The notes under the pieces are model-generated. The model saw only the letters and a list, made by a program, of their open reading frames with translations, was not told where the DNA came from and did not search any database. A program made the position numbers and the translations under genes. 64,000 bases of DNA, taken from positions 992,001-1,056,000 of the forward strand of contig NZ_CP035687.1 in assembly GCF_009665255.1 (NCBI RefSeq), written 5' to 3'. Source of the DNA: Vibrio metoecus (GTDB lineage Bacteria > Pseudomonadota > Gammaproteobacteria > Enterobacterales > Vibrionaceae). How positions within the stretch are numbered: the stretch's first letter is position 1; each line of letters begins with the position of its first letter. Positions 17,486 through 26,629 of this stretch are shown piece after piece.

Positions 17486-18492
17486 ATGAGCAGTTTTTTT
17501 CTGTTTGCAGGTAAGCGTTTGGTGTCGATACTTGTCACGCTTTTCGCTGTCTCGATTGTTGTATTCGCCGTTATAGATCTTCCCCCCGGAGATTTTGCTT
17601 CATCAAAAATTGCTGAGTTGCAATCGATGGGGCAAACCGTGGATCCGCAAATGATTTATACCATGCGCGAAATGTATGGTTTGGATAAGCCGTTGCTCGA
17701 ACGCTACGCTTACTGGATGTTGGGTTTAATGACAGGTGATTTAGGTATTTCCCTGACCACCAACCAACCGGTTTGGAATACGATTGAACCTCGTATTTGG
17801 CCCACCGTGTCACTGGCGGCCGCAGTGTTCCTCTTCCAATTTTTAATTGCTATTCCAATCGGTATGTACTCCGCATTGCGCCAATATTCGTGGGGGATTA
17901 CGTTGCCACCATCTTTGGTTTTATTGGTATGGCAACGCCGAACTTTGTTATCGCGATTGTTGCTCTGCTGATTGGCTATTACAGCTTCGATACAGTGGTT
18001 TCTGGCCTTTATTCTGAAGCGTATCTTGATCAGCCCATGTCCTGGGCCAAATTCTTTGATGCCGCTTCACGCAGTTGGATTTATATATTGATTGTCGGGA
18101 CTGCGGGATTGGCTGGCATTATTCGCATCATGCGCGCTAACTTGCTCGATGAATTGAAAAAACCGTATGTCAAAACGGCGCGAGCGAAAGGGCAAACCGA
18201 AGCGAAGCTGATCCTAAAATACCCAGTACGCATCGCAATTCTGCCTATTGTTTCAACCATAGGTTGGATGCTTCCTGCCTTACTGGGGGCTGACATCATC
18301 GTCAGTCAGGTCATGAATATTCCTACTTTGGGCCCTCTGATGTTGGCCTCTCTGCGCGCCCAAGACATGTATGTGGCGGGTGATGTTCTGCTCATCATGT
18401 CCATCTTGACCATCATTGGTACTTTAATTTCCGATTTACTTCTGTACTGGGTTGATCCTCGGGTACGAGTTGGCATCGCGAAGGAGTTTTAA
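17486..18492 (+). pseudogene. ABC transporter permease (DppB type), frameshifted
   Basis: Inner-membrane permease gene split into two frames. The first frame (from 17486) reads well to about codon 135 (IAIPIGMYSALRQYS), then runs into a foreign tail and stops at 17971. The second frame resumes exactly there (VGDYVATIFGFIGMATPNF...) and continues through the EAA loop (ANLLDELKKPYVKTARAKG) to 18492. One missing base near 17890, in TCGTGGGGG, explains both; adding a G gives 335 residues, a normal length for the family. Downstream genes look intact. It could be a real inactivating mutation, a sequencing slip at the G run, or recoding. If real, the importer would lack one of its two membrane subunits. 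Confidence 0.88.
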
Positions 18493-18494
18493 TT

Positions 18495-19655
18495 ATGACA
18501 ACCTCTACGATTCAAAGGGTCGGCCGCCTGTTTAGCCGTAAAAAGAAAGCACTGGATCTCTCAACAGCAACTCAGTGGCAGTTAATTGGCTTAAAAATGC
18601 GCCAACATAAGCTGGCTTGGTATAGCTTGTGGTTTCTGGTCATCGTGTATTTTATTGCTCTGTTTGCTGAGTTTTTTGCCCCGTTTCAACCAAGTGATAA
18701 CTGGCGTCGTTTTACTTATGCGCCACCACAAGCGGTTAGTCTGTTTGAGCAAACGGATGCGGGTTGGCGTTGGGCACCTCATTTGGATCTCTATACCAGC
18801 AAAACTGACCCTCGGAGTTTGAAACGATATTACGATCTGAATCCGGATAAAAAGGCCTATTTTTCTTTCTTCGGAAAGACAGAAAGCTATGAGCTACTAG
18901 GATTCATTCCATTCAGCTACAAATTCATAGTTCCTAAAGATCCTAAAAAGCCGTTCTTCATCTTAGGTTCTGACCGCATGGGACGTGATTTGTTATCTCG
19001 CCTCATTTATGGGGCGCGAATCTCGCTCTCGGTTGGTCTGATGGGGGTATTCACTACGTTTGTGCTGGGTATCTTGATCGGTGGCATTTCTGGATACTTT
19101 GGTGGTGCGATTGATAACTTTATTCAGCGCAGCATCGAATTCATGAAATCCATCCCGACATTGCCATTGTGGATGGCGTTGTCAGCCTCCTTACCGGCAC
19201 AGTGGAGCTCATTAACCAAGTATTTCCTCATCACCATTATTCTTGGCCTCGTGTCATGGCCTGATATGGCTCGTGTGGTACGCAGCCGATTTATGTCTCT
19301 GCGTAACGAAGAGTATGTTGCCGCAGCATGGCTGGATGGTAACAGCCCATTTGAGATCATCCGCCGTTACATGGTGCCCAACTTCCTCAGCCACATCATT
19401 GCGGTGGTGACTTTGGCGATCCCAGCGATGATTTTGGGTGAAACCGCGCTCAGCTTCTTGGGCTTAGGCTTGCAAGCTCCGATGGTCAGTTGGGGTGTAT
19501 TACTGCAAGAGGCACAGAATATCCGAGCACTGGCAGATGCCTCTTGGCTACTCATTCCAGCAGTAGCGGTTGTCGTCGTGATATTGGCAATGAACTTTGT
19601 GGGAGATGGTCTGCGTGATGCCTGTGACCCATACCATGATCAGGGAGCAAAATAA
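18495..19655 (+). CDS. ABC transporter permease (DppC type)
   Basis: Predicted 386-residue inner-membrane permease, longer than typical DppC (about 300) because of an extended periplasmic loop after the first membrane segment (about 60-150). The cytoplasmic EAA loop is seen as EEYVAAAWLDGNSPFEIIRRYMVPN near residue 275. Membrane segments are clear at about 38-58, 175-197, 230-250 and at the C-terminal end. AAGGAG precedes the ATG, which follows the frameshifted permease stop by 2 bp. The stop overlaps the ATPase gene by one base. It should pair with the permease at 17486 to import the ligand of the binding protein. Confidence 0.92.
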   Translation: MTTSTIQRVGRLFSRKKKALDLSTATQWQLIGLKMRQHKLAWYSLWFLVIVYFIALFAEFFAPFQPSDNWRRFTYAPPQAVSLFEQTDAGWRWAPHLDLYTSKTDPRSLKRYYDLNPDKKAYFSFFGKTESYELLGFIPFSYKFIVPKDPKKPFFILGSDRMGRDLLSRLIYGARISLSVGLMGVFTTFVLGILIGGISGYFGGAIDNFIQRSIEFMKSIPTLPLWMALSASLPAQWSSLTKYFLITIILGLVSWPDMARVVRSRFMSLRNEEYVAAAWLDGNSPFEIIRRYMVPNFLSHIIAVVTLAIPAMILGETALSFLGLGLQAPMVSWGVLLQEAQNIRALADASWLLIPAVAVVVVILAMNFVGDGLRDACDPYHDQGAK

Positions 19656-21364
19656 TGAATAATAAAATTCTACAAGTCATCGATCTGAATGTGAGTTTCC
19701 CAACCAGTACCGAGCACTTTCATGCGGTGAAAGGGGTATCGTTTGATCTGTATCGTGGTGAAACGCTCTCGGTGATCGGTGAATCAGGCTCTGGTAAATC
19801 CGTGACTTCTTCAGCGATCATGCAATTGTTGGATAGACCTGGTCGAATTGACTCAGGCAAGATTCTCTATACCACAGAGACCAATGAAACCATCGACATC
19901 GCGCAAATCGATCCTCGCAGTGCTGAAATGCGTTTATTGCGCCGCTTTAATTTCTCACTGGTATCGCAAGAGCCGATGGCGGCATTAAGTCCAGTACATA
20001 CGGTTGGCGATCAGATTAAAGAAGTGTTGTGCTTGGTTGAGCCAAACATCAGCAAAGAAAATGCTCACCAAAGAGCGATTGAGCTGCTCTACCAAGTGCA
20101 AATGCCGGAGCCAGAGAGCCTCATCAATAAGTATTCGTTTGAGTTATCAGGCGGGCAGCGCCAACGGGTTGTGATTGCTATGGCGATCGCTTCTCGCCCT
20201 GATATCTTGATTGCGGATGAGCCGACGACTGCGTTGGATGTGACCACCCAAGCGGAAATCCTGCACTTATTCGACAAGCTCCAGCAAGAGATTGGTATGG
20301 CGATTTTGTTTATCACTCATGATCTTGGTGTGGTGGCACAGATTTCAGATCGTGTCGCAGTAATGGAGAAAGGGGTACTCGTTGAATGTGGTGACGTTCG
20401 ACAAATCTTTGAAAACCCGCAACATCCTTATACCCAGAAATTGATGAAAGCCACTCGCGCGTTAGAGAAACCATCCAAAGTCAAAGTGCCTTACGCAATG
20501 CGAGAAGAGAAGAGTAATCAGCCCATTCTCGACTTACAGGGTGTCACTAAAACTTTTGAAAAACCGGCCAAAATGTTCCAGAAAAAGAGCTGGATGACGG
20601 CTGTTGATAATGCTGATCTTACTCTCTATCCAGGAGAGTCTCTGGGTATTGTGGGGGAGTCAGGGTCTGGAAAAAGTACACTTGGTCGTGCCATCTTAGG
20701 GATGTCTCCGGCGAGTTCTGGCACCATTCTTTATGTCGATGGAAAGAGTGAAACTACCATTGAGCTTGCTAGTTATAAACGACAGGTGCGTGATCCTCTG
20801 TTTGCTGACATGCGTTTGATTTTTCAGGATCCGTGGTCGTCACTGAATCCAAGAATGACCGTATTCGATATCATTGAAGAACCACTGACCAAACTGCGTA
20901 CCGAAATGAATAAAACGCAGCGTGAAGAACGAGTACGTAACATCATGAAGTGGGTTGGTTTACCACCGGAATTTTCAAGCCGTTATCCACATGCCTTTTC
21001 TGGTGGTCAACGGCAACGAATCGTGATTGCTCGCGCATTGGTGACGATTCCGAAAGTGGTCATTGCTGATGAAGCCACTGCTGCATTGGATGTATCACTA
21101 CGTTCACAAGTCTTGGACTTGCTGATTGAGTTTCAAAATATCTATGGCACCGCGTTTATTTTGATCACTCATGATATTGCAACAGTAAAGTATTTTTGCG
21201 ATCGAGTGCTTGTCTTACAACATGGCAAAATTGTTGAGCAAGGCAGCGTGGATGAAGTGATATTTAACCCACAGCAAGCGTATACCAAACAATTGATCTC
21301 TGCGGTTCCTATTGCCGAGTTGCCACCTGAGGCCGTTTATCACTACGCCATGGGAAGTTGTTAA
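19655..21364 (+). CDS. ABC transporter ATPase, fused DppD-DppF type
   Basis: Predicted 569-residue cytoplasmic energy subunit with two complete nucleotide-binding domains in one chain. Domain 1 has Walker A at 42-49 (GESGSGKS), signature LSGGQ at 164-168 and Walker B ILIADEP. Domain 2 has Walker A at 334-341, signature FSGGQRQRI and Walker B VVIADEA, where Glu is followed by Ala rather than Pro. The peptide-family C-terminal extension NPQHPYTQKL follows domain 1, with NPQQAYTKQL its counterpart after domain 2. Translation is coupled to the DppC-type gene by a one-base overlap. It powers the importer of the locus. Confidence 0.94.
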   Translation: MNNKILQVIDLNVSFPTSTEHFHAVKGVSFDLYRGETLSVIGESGSGKSVTSSAIMQLLDRPGRIDSGKILYTTETNETIDIAQIDPRSAEMRLLRRFNFSLVSQEPMAALSPVHTVGDQIKEVLCLVEPNISKENAHQRAIELLYQVQMPEPESLINKYSFELSGGQRQRVVIAMAIASRPDILIADEPTTALDVTTQAEILHLFDKLQQEIGMAILFITHDLGVVAQISDRVAVMEKGVLVECGDVRQIFENPQHPYTQKLMKATRALEKPSKVKVPYAMREEKSNQPILDLQGVTKTFEKPAKMFQKKSWMTAVDNADLTLYPGESLGIVGESGSGKSTLGRAILGMSPASSGTILYVDGKSETTIELASYKRQVRDPLFADMRLIFQDPWSSLNPRMTVFDIIEEPLTKLRTEMNKTQREERVRNIMKWVGLPPEFSSRYPHAFSGGQRQRIVIARALVTIPKVVIADEATAALDVSLRSQVLDLLIEFQNIYGTAFILITHDIATVKYFCDRVLVLQHGKIVEQGSVDEVIFNPQQAYTKQLISAVPIAELPPEAVYHYAMGSC

Positions 21365-21372
21365 ACCTCTTC

Positions 21373-21417
21373 GCTTGCGGCCTATATTGTTCAAAAACGC
21401 GAATATAGGCCGCAAGC
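21373..21417. terminator. Long perfect hairpin after the transporter operon
   Basis: Sixteen-base perfect arms, GCTTGCGGCCTATATT (21373-21388) and its complement (21402-21417), with a 13-base loop, nine bases after the ATPase stop. There is no T-tract, so it may be a terminator, an mRNA 3' stabiliser, or both. Confidence 0.6.
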
Positions 21418-21767
21418 CGATTTCTGAAAATGCCAACGATTGTGCTTTAAGAAAATTTATTAAGGTTATTTTTGATAACTGGATGCATAACTTGCCTTGT
21501 GCTTTGGTTCTCTATCAATTTGTTATTGAAGTAATTTGTGCTCAAAAGCTCGTAAAATTCACAAATTGTGTTAATTCGGGCGAGAAAAAAACAAAAAAAT
21601 CGAACTCAGGTCTGTTTTTTTGTAGAACATTATTTTAGATTGGCACCTGACATTGAAACCAGTTGAATTGTTTGAACTAAATAAAAGTCGGTGATTTGGG
21701 CCGTTTTTGGTAGGTCATAGCAAAGTTGAGCATGTCAAAAGCCGGAATTTAGTAATAGGTATAAAAA
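21418..21767 (+). promoter_or_regulatory. Gap before the IclR-type regulator gene
   Basis: AT-rich, no gene seen. An inverted repeat ACAAAAAAA (21591-21599) / TTTTTTTGT (21615-21623) might be an autoregulatory site or weak terminator. The 19-bp operator pattern found elsewhere in the locus was not clearly present here. Confidence 0.35.
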
Positions 21768-22562
21768 ATGACAATTGATAAACAACCTGAATCTGTTTCA
21801 TCGGTAATGAAAACCTTTGGTATTCTTCAAGCACTAGCAACTCAGAAAGATATTGGTATCAGTGATCTAGCACAGCGTCTGATGATGTCTAAAAGTACGG
21901 TTTACCGTTTTTTACAGACGATGAAAACGATGGGCTATGTTTCTCAAGAAGGTGAAACGGAAAACTACTCACTGACATTGAAACTGTTTGAATTAGGGGC
22001 TGCGGCCTTAGAATATGTTGACTTGGTTGAACTGGCGGATGTGGAAATGCGCCGAATTTCAGATTTAACCATGGAAGCACTGCATTTGGGTGCTCTTGAT
22101 GGGGATGGAATCATTTATATCCATAAAATTGATTCTAAATACAACCTGCGTATGCAATCTCGCATCGGACGCCGCAATCCGCTTTACTCGACTGCAATTG
22201 GTAAAGTGTTGCTTGCCGAGCGTAACGAAGAGGAAGTGCGCCAAATTTTGGCTGATGTAGAGTTTACTCAATCCACCGAAAATACACATAGCGATGTAGA
22301 TTCATTGTTGAAAGAGTTGCCTGTTGTTAAAGAGCAAGGTTTTGCTCAAGATAATGAAGAGCAGGAAGTTGGACTTCGTTGCCTAGCTGTACCCGTTTAT
22401 GATCGTTTTAACCGTGTGGTTGCTGGCATGAGTGTTTCACTGCCAACCATTCGTTTTACTGAAGAAAAGCAGGTTGAGTATGTGCAAGAGCTGCACCAGG
22501 CTGCGGCACGTATTTCTGCGAAACTAGGGTGTGCTGAATACCCTTATTTAAGTCAAAAATAA
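21768..22562 (+). CDS. IclR-family transcriptional regulator (KdgR-like)
   Basis: Predicted 264-residue regulator. An N-terminal winged helix (about 12-72) contains ISDLAQRLMMSKSTVYRFLQTM, and the C-terminal effector domain (about 80-255) has the family landmarks HLGALDGDGIIYIHKIDS, RRNPLYSTAIGKVLLA and GLRCLAVPVYDR. KdgR-type members bind uronate catabolites such as 2-keto-3-deoxygluconate and repress pectin and uronate genes. Here the best targets are the four palindromes at 3555, 11791, 13341 and 17321, so it probably responds to a glycosaminoglycan or uronate breakdown product. It closes the polysaccharide locus. Which molecule it binds is inferred. Confidence 0.9.
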   Translation: MTIDKQPESVSSVMKTFGILQALATQKDIGISDLAQRLMMSKSTVYRFLQTMKTMGYVSQEGETENYSLTLKLFELGAAALEYVDLVELADVEMRRISDLTMEALHLGALDGDGIIYIHKIDSKYNLRMQSRIGRRNPLYSTAIGKVLLAERNEEEVRQILADVEFTQSTENTHSDVDSLLKELPVVKEQGFAQDNEEQEVGLRCLAVPVYDRFNRVVAGMSVSLPTIRFTEEKQVEYVQELHQAAARISAKLGCAEYPYLSQK

Positions 22563-22586
22563 GCACTAAACGCTTTATTGATGGTG

Positions 22587-22622
22587 ACAAGAGCAGCTTC
22601 TGGCTGCTCTTGTACTTTTCCT
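22587..22622 (+). terminator. Terminator after the IclR gene
   Basis: Eleven-base arms ACAAGAGCAGC / GCTGCTCTTGT with a TTCTG loop, then ACTTTTCCTTTCT. Confidence 0.85.
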
Positions 22623-22867
22623 TTCTATGACGCTTTATCGCATAAAATTCACGAATGAAAATTATGTTGATATTCATGGTTTTAATTCATCTTTGTTCTC
22701 CTGAGCGTTTGAACTTTCTGTGATAGATCTTGCATATCTTCAATCTATGCACCAAGTTTTAATGGTTGGCTAGGTGGCCCTCGTGTCATTTCTTTCAATT
22801 ACTCTAAGACACGATCCCACCTGAAGAGGAACCGCAATTGAATGCATGAAAAACGGCAGGGGGAGTC

Positions 22868-24778
22868 ATGACTCTAGGATTCAAAGCAAGAATTTATACC
22901 AGCGTGGTTATTCTAGTGACCATATCGCTGGTTATTCTAGGTACTATCAATATGTTATCTCTTAAGCGAGAGATGATTGATTCATTAACCACCGAAACAC
23001 AAAACAAGCTCAACTATCATGTTTCTGAACTCGAATTTTGGGTAAAAAGTCGCTACGAAGCGGTATCTCGTGGTGCGAAACTGTTTAATCCGCAGCTTTC
23101 CGATGCAGATAACCTCAACCAAGTCCGTTTATTAGCTGAAGCAGCCCAAATCACCAATGTGATTGTGGCCTATGAAGATGGCCGTTCTTACATGTCGTTG
23201 GATAAAGAAGGGGGCATAACCAGCGATCGATTTAAATTTACTGAACGAGATTGGTATCAGCAGGCGAAAAGTCGTCGTAGCTCCTTTTTAACGGAAATTT
23301 ACCAAGATCAGGTGACGGGTAAGAAAGTCATCAGTGCTGTCACTCCTATTGTGAATCAAGGCCGATTTGTTGGGGCTTTGCTGGGTGATATCCAACTGGA
23401 TGATATCATCACCCAAGTGAGTAACATGCGCTTTGCTGGTGGTGCCGCGACGCTGACTGACAAAAATGCAGTGTTTTTTGCCAGTGACGATCCAACGGAT
23501 ATTGGCCGTACGCCTTCCCAAGTTAGCCCCTCATTCCGTGAAATGGAAGAAGGGTTCCATCGTCAAGAAAGTGGTCATCTCTCCTTTCCTTATTTGGGGA
23601 TTGAGTTTGATGGTTATTACAAACGTGTAAACCTGACCGATGACATGTATTGGACCTTGATGGTGTTTGTCGATAAAGGTACGGCGCTAGCGGATGTGAA
23701 CGTTGCGGTGACAAATGCTGTGACCACAGGGATTGTTTTGATTGCGATCAGTGTTGGGGCGATCATTCTCATCATCAATCAAATCTACAAACCTTTACTG
23801 CGTTTAAAAGCAGCGGTGCTGGATTTAGCACAGGGTAGTGGTGATCTCACCCGTCGGCTTGAGGTGAATGGGAATGATGACTTGGCGCAGATCAGTGCGG
23901 GCTTCAACCGATTTTCATCTAACCTACAAGACATGATGTTGCAAATATCCGATGCCACACAAGTGATTTCAAGCAGCATCGAGCAGCTAAGCCATACCGC
24001 GAAAGAGAATGAGCAGATGTTGATTACTCACTCTTCGGAAACGGACCAAGTCGTCACTGCCATTACACAGATGAGTGAAAGTGCGCGTACTGTGGCAGAA
24101 AGTGTTACCCAGTCGAATCAAATTACGGATGCGGCGAGTAAAGAAGCACAACAATCACTGGTGATTGTAAATAACGCGGTTTCAACCGTGACTTCTTTGG
24201 TCAATGATGTGGAAAAAATGTCGGAAAGCATCACGAGCATGAACCGTGATGCGAACAAAATCAGTGAAGTGCTGAGTGTGATTGGCGCGATTTCTGAACA
24301 AACCAATCTACTGGCCCTAAATGCGGCGATTGAGGCGGCGCGAGCCGGGGAGCAAGGTCGCGGGTTTGCGGTGGTTGCGGATGAGGTTCGCGCATTAGCA
24401 GCGAGAACACAAAATAGTACTACGGAAATTTCCGATATGCTGACCAAGCTACTAGAAGGCACCGACAGCGTTGTAGTGGCAATGGATCGAACAAAACAAC
24501 AATGCCAAACCACGGCGGATAAAACCTCCGAAGTGTCCGGTAGTTTGAACATGATGAGTTCGTCAGTCAGTGATATTGACGATCTGAGTACGCAAATTGC
24601 TGCTGCAACCGAGGAGCAAAGTACGGTGGCGGCTGAACTAAGCCGTAACATGCTGTCGATTCGGGAGATTGTTGAGTCTTTGGTGGTCAGTGGACGCCAA
24701 ACGGTGGGGGCGACCGAATCGCTTTCTCAATCTAACCATGACCTAGAGCAACTGGTAAGCAAGTTCAAACTGCGTTAA
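22868..24778 (+). CDS. Methyl-accepting chemotaxis protein with double-Cache sensor
   Basis: Predicted 636-residue inner-membrane chemoreceptor. Membrane segment 1 (about 9-29) is followed by a periplasmic dCache_1 domain (about 40-275; FTERDWYQQAKSRRSSFLTEIYQD and AVTPIVNQGRFVGALLGDIQLD are typical), membrane segment 2 (about 279-302), a HAMP linker and the cytoplasmic signalling domain. The highly conserved hairpin tip is present (EQTNLLALNAAIEAARAGE). dCache sensors often bind amino acids, amines or carboxylates; the ligand here is unknown. A strong GGGGGAG ribosome site precedes the ATG. The decarboxylase gene follows 15 bp later, probably in the same operon. An inverted repeat ATGAA..TTCAT at 22655-22677 may mark the promoter. 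Confidence 0.93.
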   Translation: MTLGFKARIYTSVVILVTISLVILGTINMLSLKREMIDSLTTETQNKLNYHVSELEFWVKSRYEAVSRGAKLFNPQLSDADNLNQVRLLAEAAQITNVIVAYEDGRSYMSLDKEGGITSDRFKFTERDWYQQAKSRRSSFLTEIYQDQVTGKKVISAVTPIVNQGRFVGALLGDIQLDDIITQVSNMRFAGGAATLTDKNAVFFASDDPTDIGRTPSQVSPSFREMEEGFHRQESGHLSFPYLGIEFDGYYKRVNLTDDMYWTLMVFVDKGTALADVNVAVTNAVTTGIVLIAISVGAIILIINQIYKPLLRLKAAVLDLAQGSGDLTRRLEVNGNDDLAQISAGFNRFSSNLQDMMLQISDATQVISSSIEQLSHTAKENEQMLITHSSETDQVVTAITQMSESARTVAESVTQSNQITDAASKEAQQSLVIVNNAVSTVTSLVNDVEKMSESITSMNRDANKISEVLSVIGAISEQTNLLALNAAIEAARAGEQGRGFAVVADEVRALAARTQNSTTEISDMLTKLLEGTDSVVVAMDRTKQQCQTTADKTSEVSGSLNMMSSSVSDIDDLSTQIAAATEEQSTVAAELSRNMLSIREIVESLVVSGRQTVGATESLSQSNHDLEQLVSKFKLR

Positions 24779-24793
24779 TTAGGGTGTTTTATC

Positions 24794-26467
24794 ATGAGTC
24801 ATGCGTTATCAGATAGCTGGTTGGCTTTGCAAGCCAACCAGCTTCATCCTCGTTTTGAACAGCACTATTGTGCAGTCAAAGCGAAGTTTTTCTCACGTGA
24901 TCCTGAACTATGGCCGTTATATCGCTCATTAGAGATTCAGCCTCTGCTACATTCACGTCGAGAAACACCAGCGGTTAACCACCACTTATTAAAATTGCTT
25001 ACCACGCGAGATGAAGTTCCACGTTTTTCACGCTATCAGGGAAAACCGTTTGATGAAGTTGCGTTGTATGCGGCGCAGCATTCGAAGAACTGGGACGATC
25101 CAAGATCGGTCGAGAATGTGATTTCAACGCCCTGCGATCCTGCTATTCACGGTGGATTACTGGCAATGATTGCCAACCCCAACTTAGTGTACGGCGAATA
25201 TTCCGGTATGGCGGCTGAGCTAGAAAAGCTAGTGGTGCGGCAAATTGCCTCGTTGGTGGGGTATTCAACGGAGCAAGCAACGGGCATTTTTACGCAAGGC
25301 GGCACTTTCTGTAATTTGTACGGTTATCTTTTGGGGCTGCGTAAAGTAATACCAGAATCGATCTCTAAAGGGATCGCGACACGCACGTTCAAAATGTTTA
25401 ATTCAGAAGCAGGACATTACTCGAATATGACCAACTTGGCTCTGTTGGGAGTGGATGTTCAATCACAGGTGATCCGAGTTCGTGTGACAGACAATAATGA
25501 AATGGATCTGAACGATCTCCATCGACAACTGAGTCAGTGCTTCGAGCAACAACAATTGGTTCCAACGATTATGCTCACATTTGGTACCACAGATACTTTC
25601 GCGCTAGATGATGTCAAAGCCGTGTATGATTTGCGTGAATCTCTGTGTCATCAGTATGCCATCTCGCGTCGACCCCATATCCATGTCGATGCGGCAGTCG
25701 GGTGGCCCCTGCTTTTTTTCGCTAGTTACGATGTGCAACGCAACCCTTTAGCGATTAATCCCGCAACATTGGCAGCATTCACCGAATGGTTGCCTAAAAT
25801 TCGCGCGTTACAGTGGGCTGACTCCTTTACTGTCGATTTCCAAAAATGGGGTTATGTCCCTTATACCTCCAGCTTGGTGATGGTGAAAAATAGCCATGAC
25901 ATGCAATCGTTGAAATCGGATCCGAGTTATTTTTCGTATTTTGAAAGCACAAGGCAGCAAGAGACGCATTTGCAGGCAACGATTGAATGCTCGCGTAGTG
26001 CGGTGGGGGTTTTTGCCGCGTATTCCGCATTACAAATGATGGGGATTGAAGGCTATCAAGTAATCTTGGCGCACGGTTTACAAAACGCGAGTTATTTACG
26101 CGCACAACTGGCAACACTTCCCCACTGTAAACTGATTGCCGAGCAAAACCATGGTCCAAGTGTTGCTTTTCGCCTTTATCCGCCGAATGTTAAATCAGCG
26201 CGTGAAGCGTTTGCTTTAGAGATGGATCTCAGCCAGCATCCCGACTATGTTGAAAAATTAGTCACGCACACCTTGTACCACCGGCATCATTTTTTAGAGC
26301 GTAAGGGAAAATCACTCAACAGCAACTGGGTAGAGTCATTAACCCGTACGCATTATGATCGTGATGGTCGATGTTTGCATTTACCGGGTGAAAAAGTGGT
26401 GCTGATGAATCCGCATACCACGCGCACTCACCTCGATGCCTTTATGAACGACATCAGCCGCCGATGA
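24794..26467 (+). CDS. PLP-dependent group II decarboxylase
   Basis: Predicted 557-residue cytoplasmic amino-acid decarboxylase of the glutamate/aromatic/diaminobutyrate fold. The cofactor lysine is Lys351 in FQKWGYVPYTSS, and the PLP-ring aspartate is Asp299 in HVDAAVGWP. FTQGGTFCNLYGYLLGLRK is the phosphate-binding region near 167. The usual HK of the motif is QK here. The substrate cannot be told. The close link with the chemoreceptor gene (15 bp) hints that sensed ligand and decarboxylated amino acid may be related, but that is inference. Confidence 0.85.
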   Translation: MSHALSDSWLALQANQLHPRFEQHYCAVKAKFFSRDPELWPLYRSLEIQPLLHSRRETPAVNHHLLKLLTTRDEVPRFSRYQGKPFDEVALYAAQHSKNWDDPRSVENVISTPCDPAIHGGLLAMIANPNLVYGEYSGMAAELEKLVVRQIASLVGYSTEQATGIFTQGGTFCNLYGYLLGLRKVIPESISKGIATRTFKMFNSEAGHYSNMTNLALLGVDVQSQVIRVRVTDNNEMDLNDLHRQLSQCFEQQQLVPTIMLTFGTTDTFALDDVKAVYDLRESLCHQYAISRRPHIHVDAAVGWPLLFFASYDVQRNPLAINPATLAAFTEWLPKIRALQWADSFTVDFQKWGYVPYTSSLVMVKNSHDMQSLKSDPSYFSYFESTRQQETHLQATIECSRSAVGVFAAYSALQMMGIEGYQVILAHGLQNASYLRAQLATLPHCKLIAEQNHGPSVAFRLYPPNVKSAREAFALEMDLSQHPDYVEKLVTHTLYHRHHFLERKGKSLNSNWVESLTRTHYDRDGRCLHLPGEKVVLMNPHTTRTHLDAFMNDISRR

Positions 26468-26629
26468 TCACGTTGTTAGAGATTGACTGCGTGGAAATAT
26501 CGCCAATTGGGGCGGATATGTAACACAATGTAAGTATCTGAAGAACAACTGTAAGAGTTGGTAAAGAGAAGCTGTGCTGGTGTCGCAGTTAGTTATACTG
26601 CGGGCTTGGTATTTATTGGGGGACACATT

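Noticed and set aside
17486..17971. Two separate permease proteins at 17486 and 17797
   Set aside because: The fragments are consecutive parts of one DppB-type permease; a single-base shift explains both.
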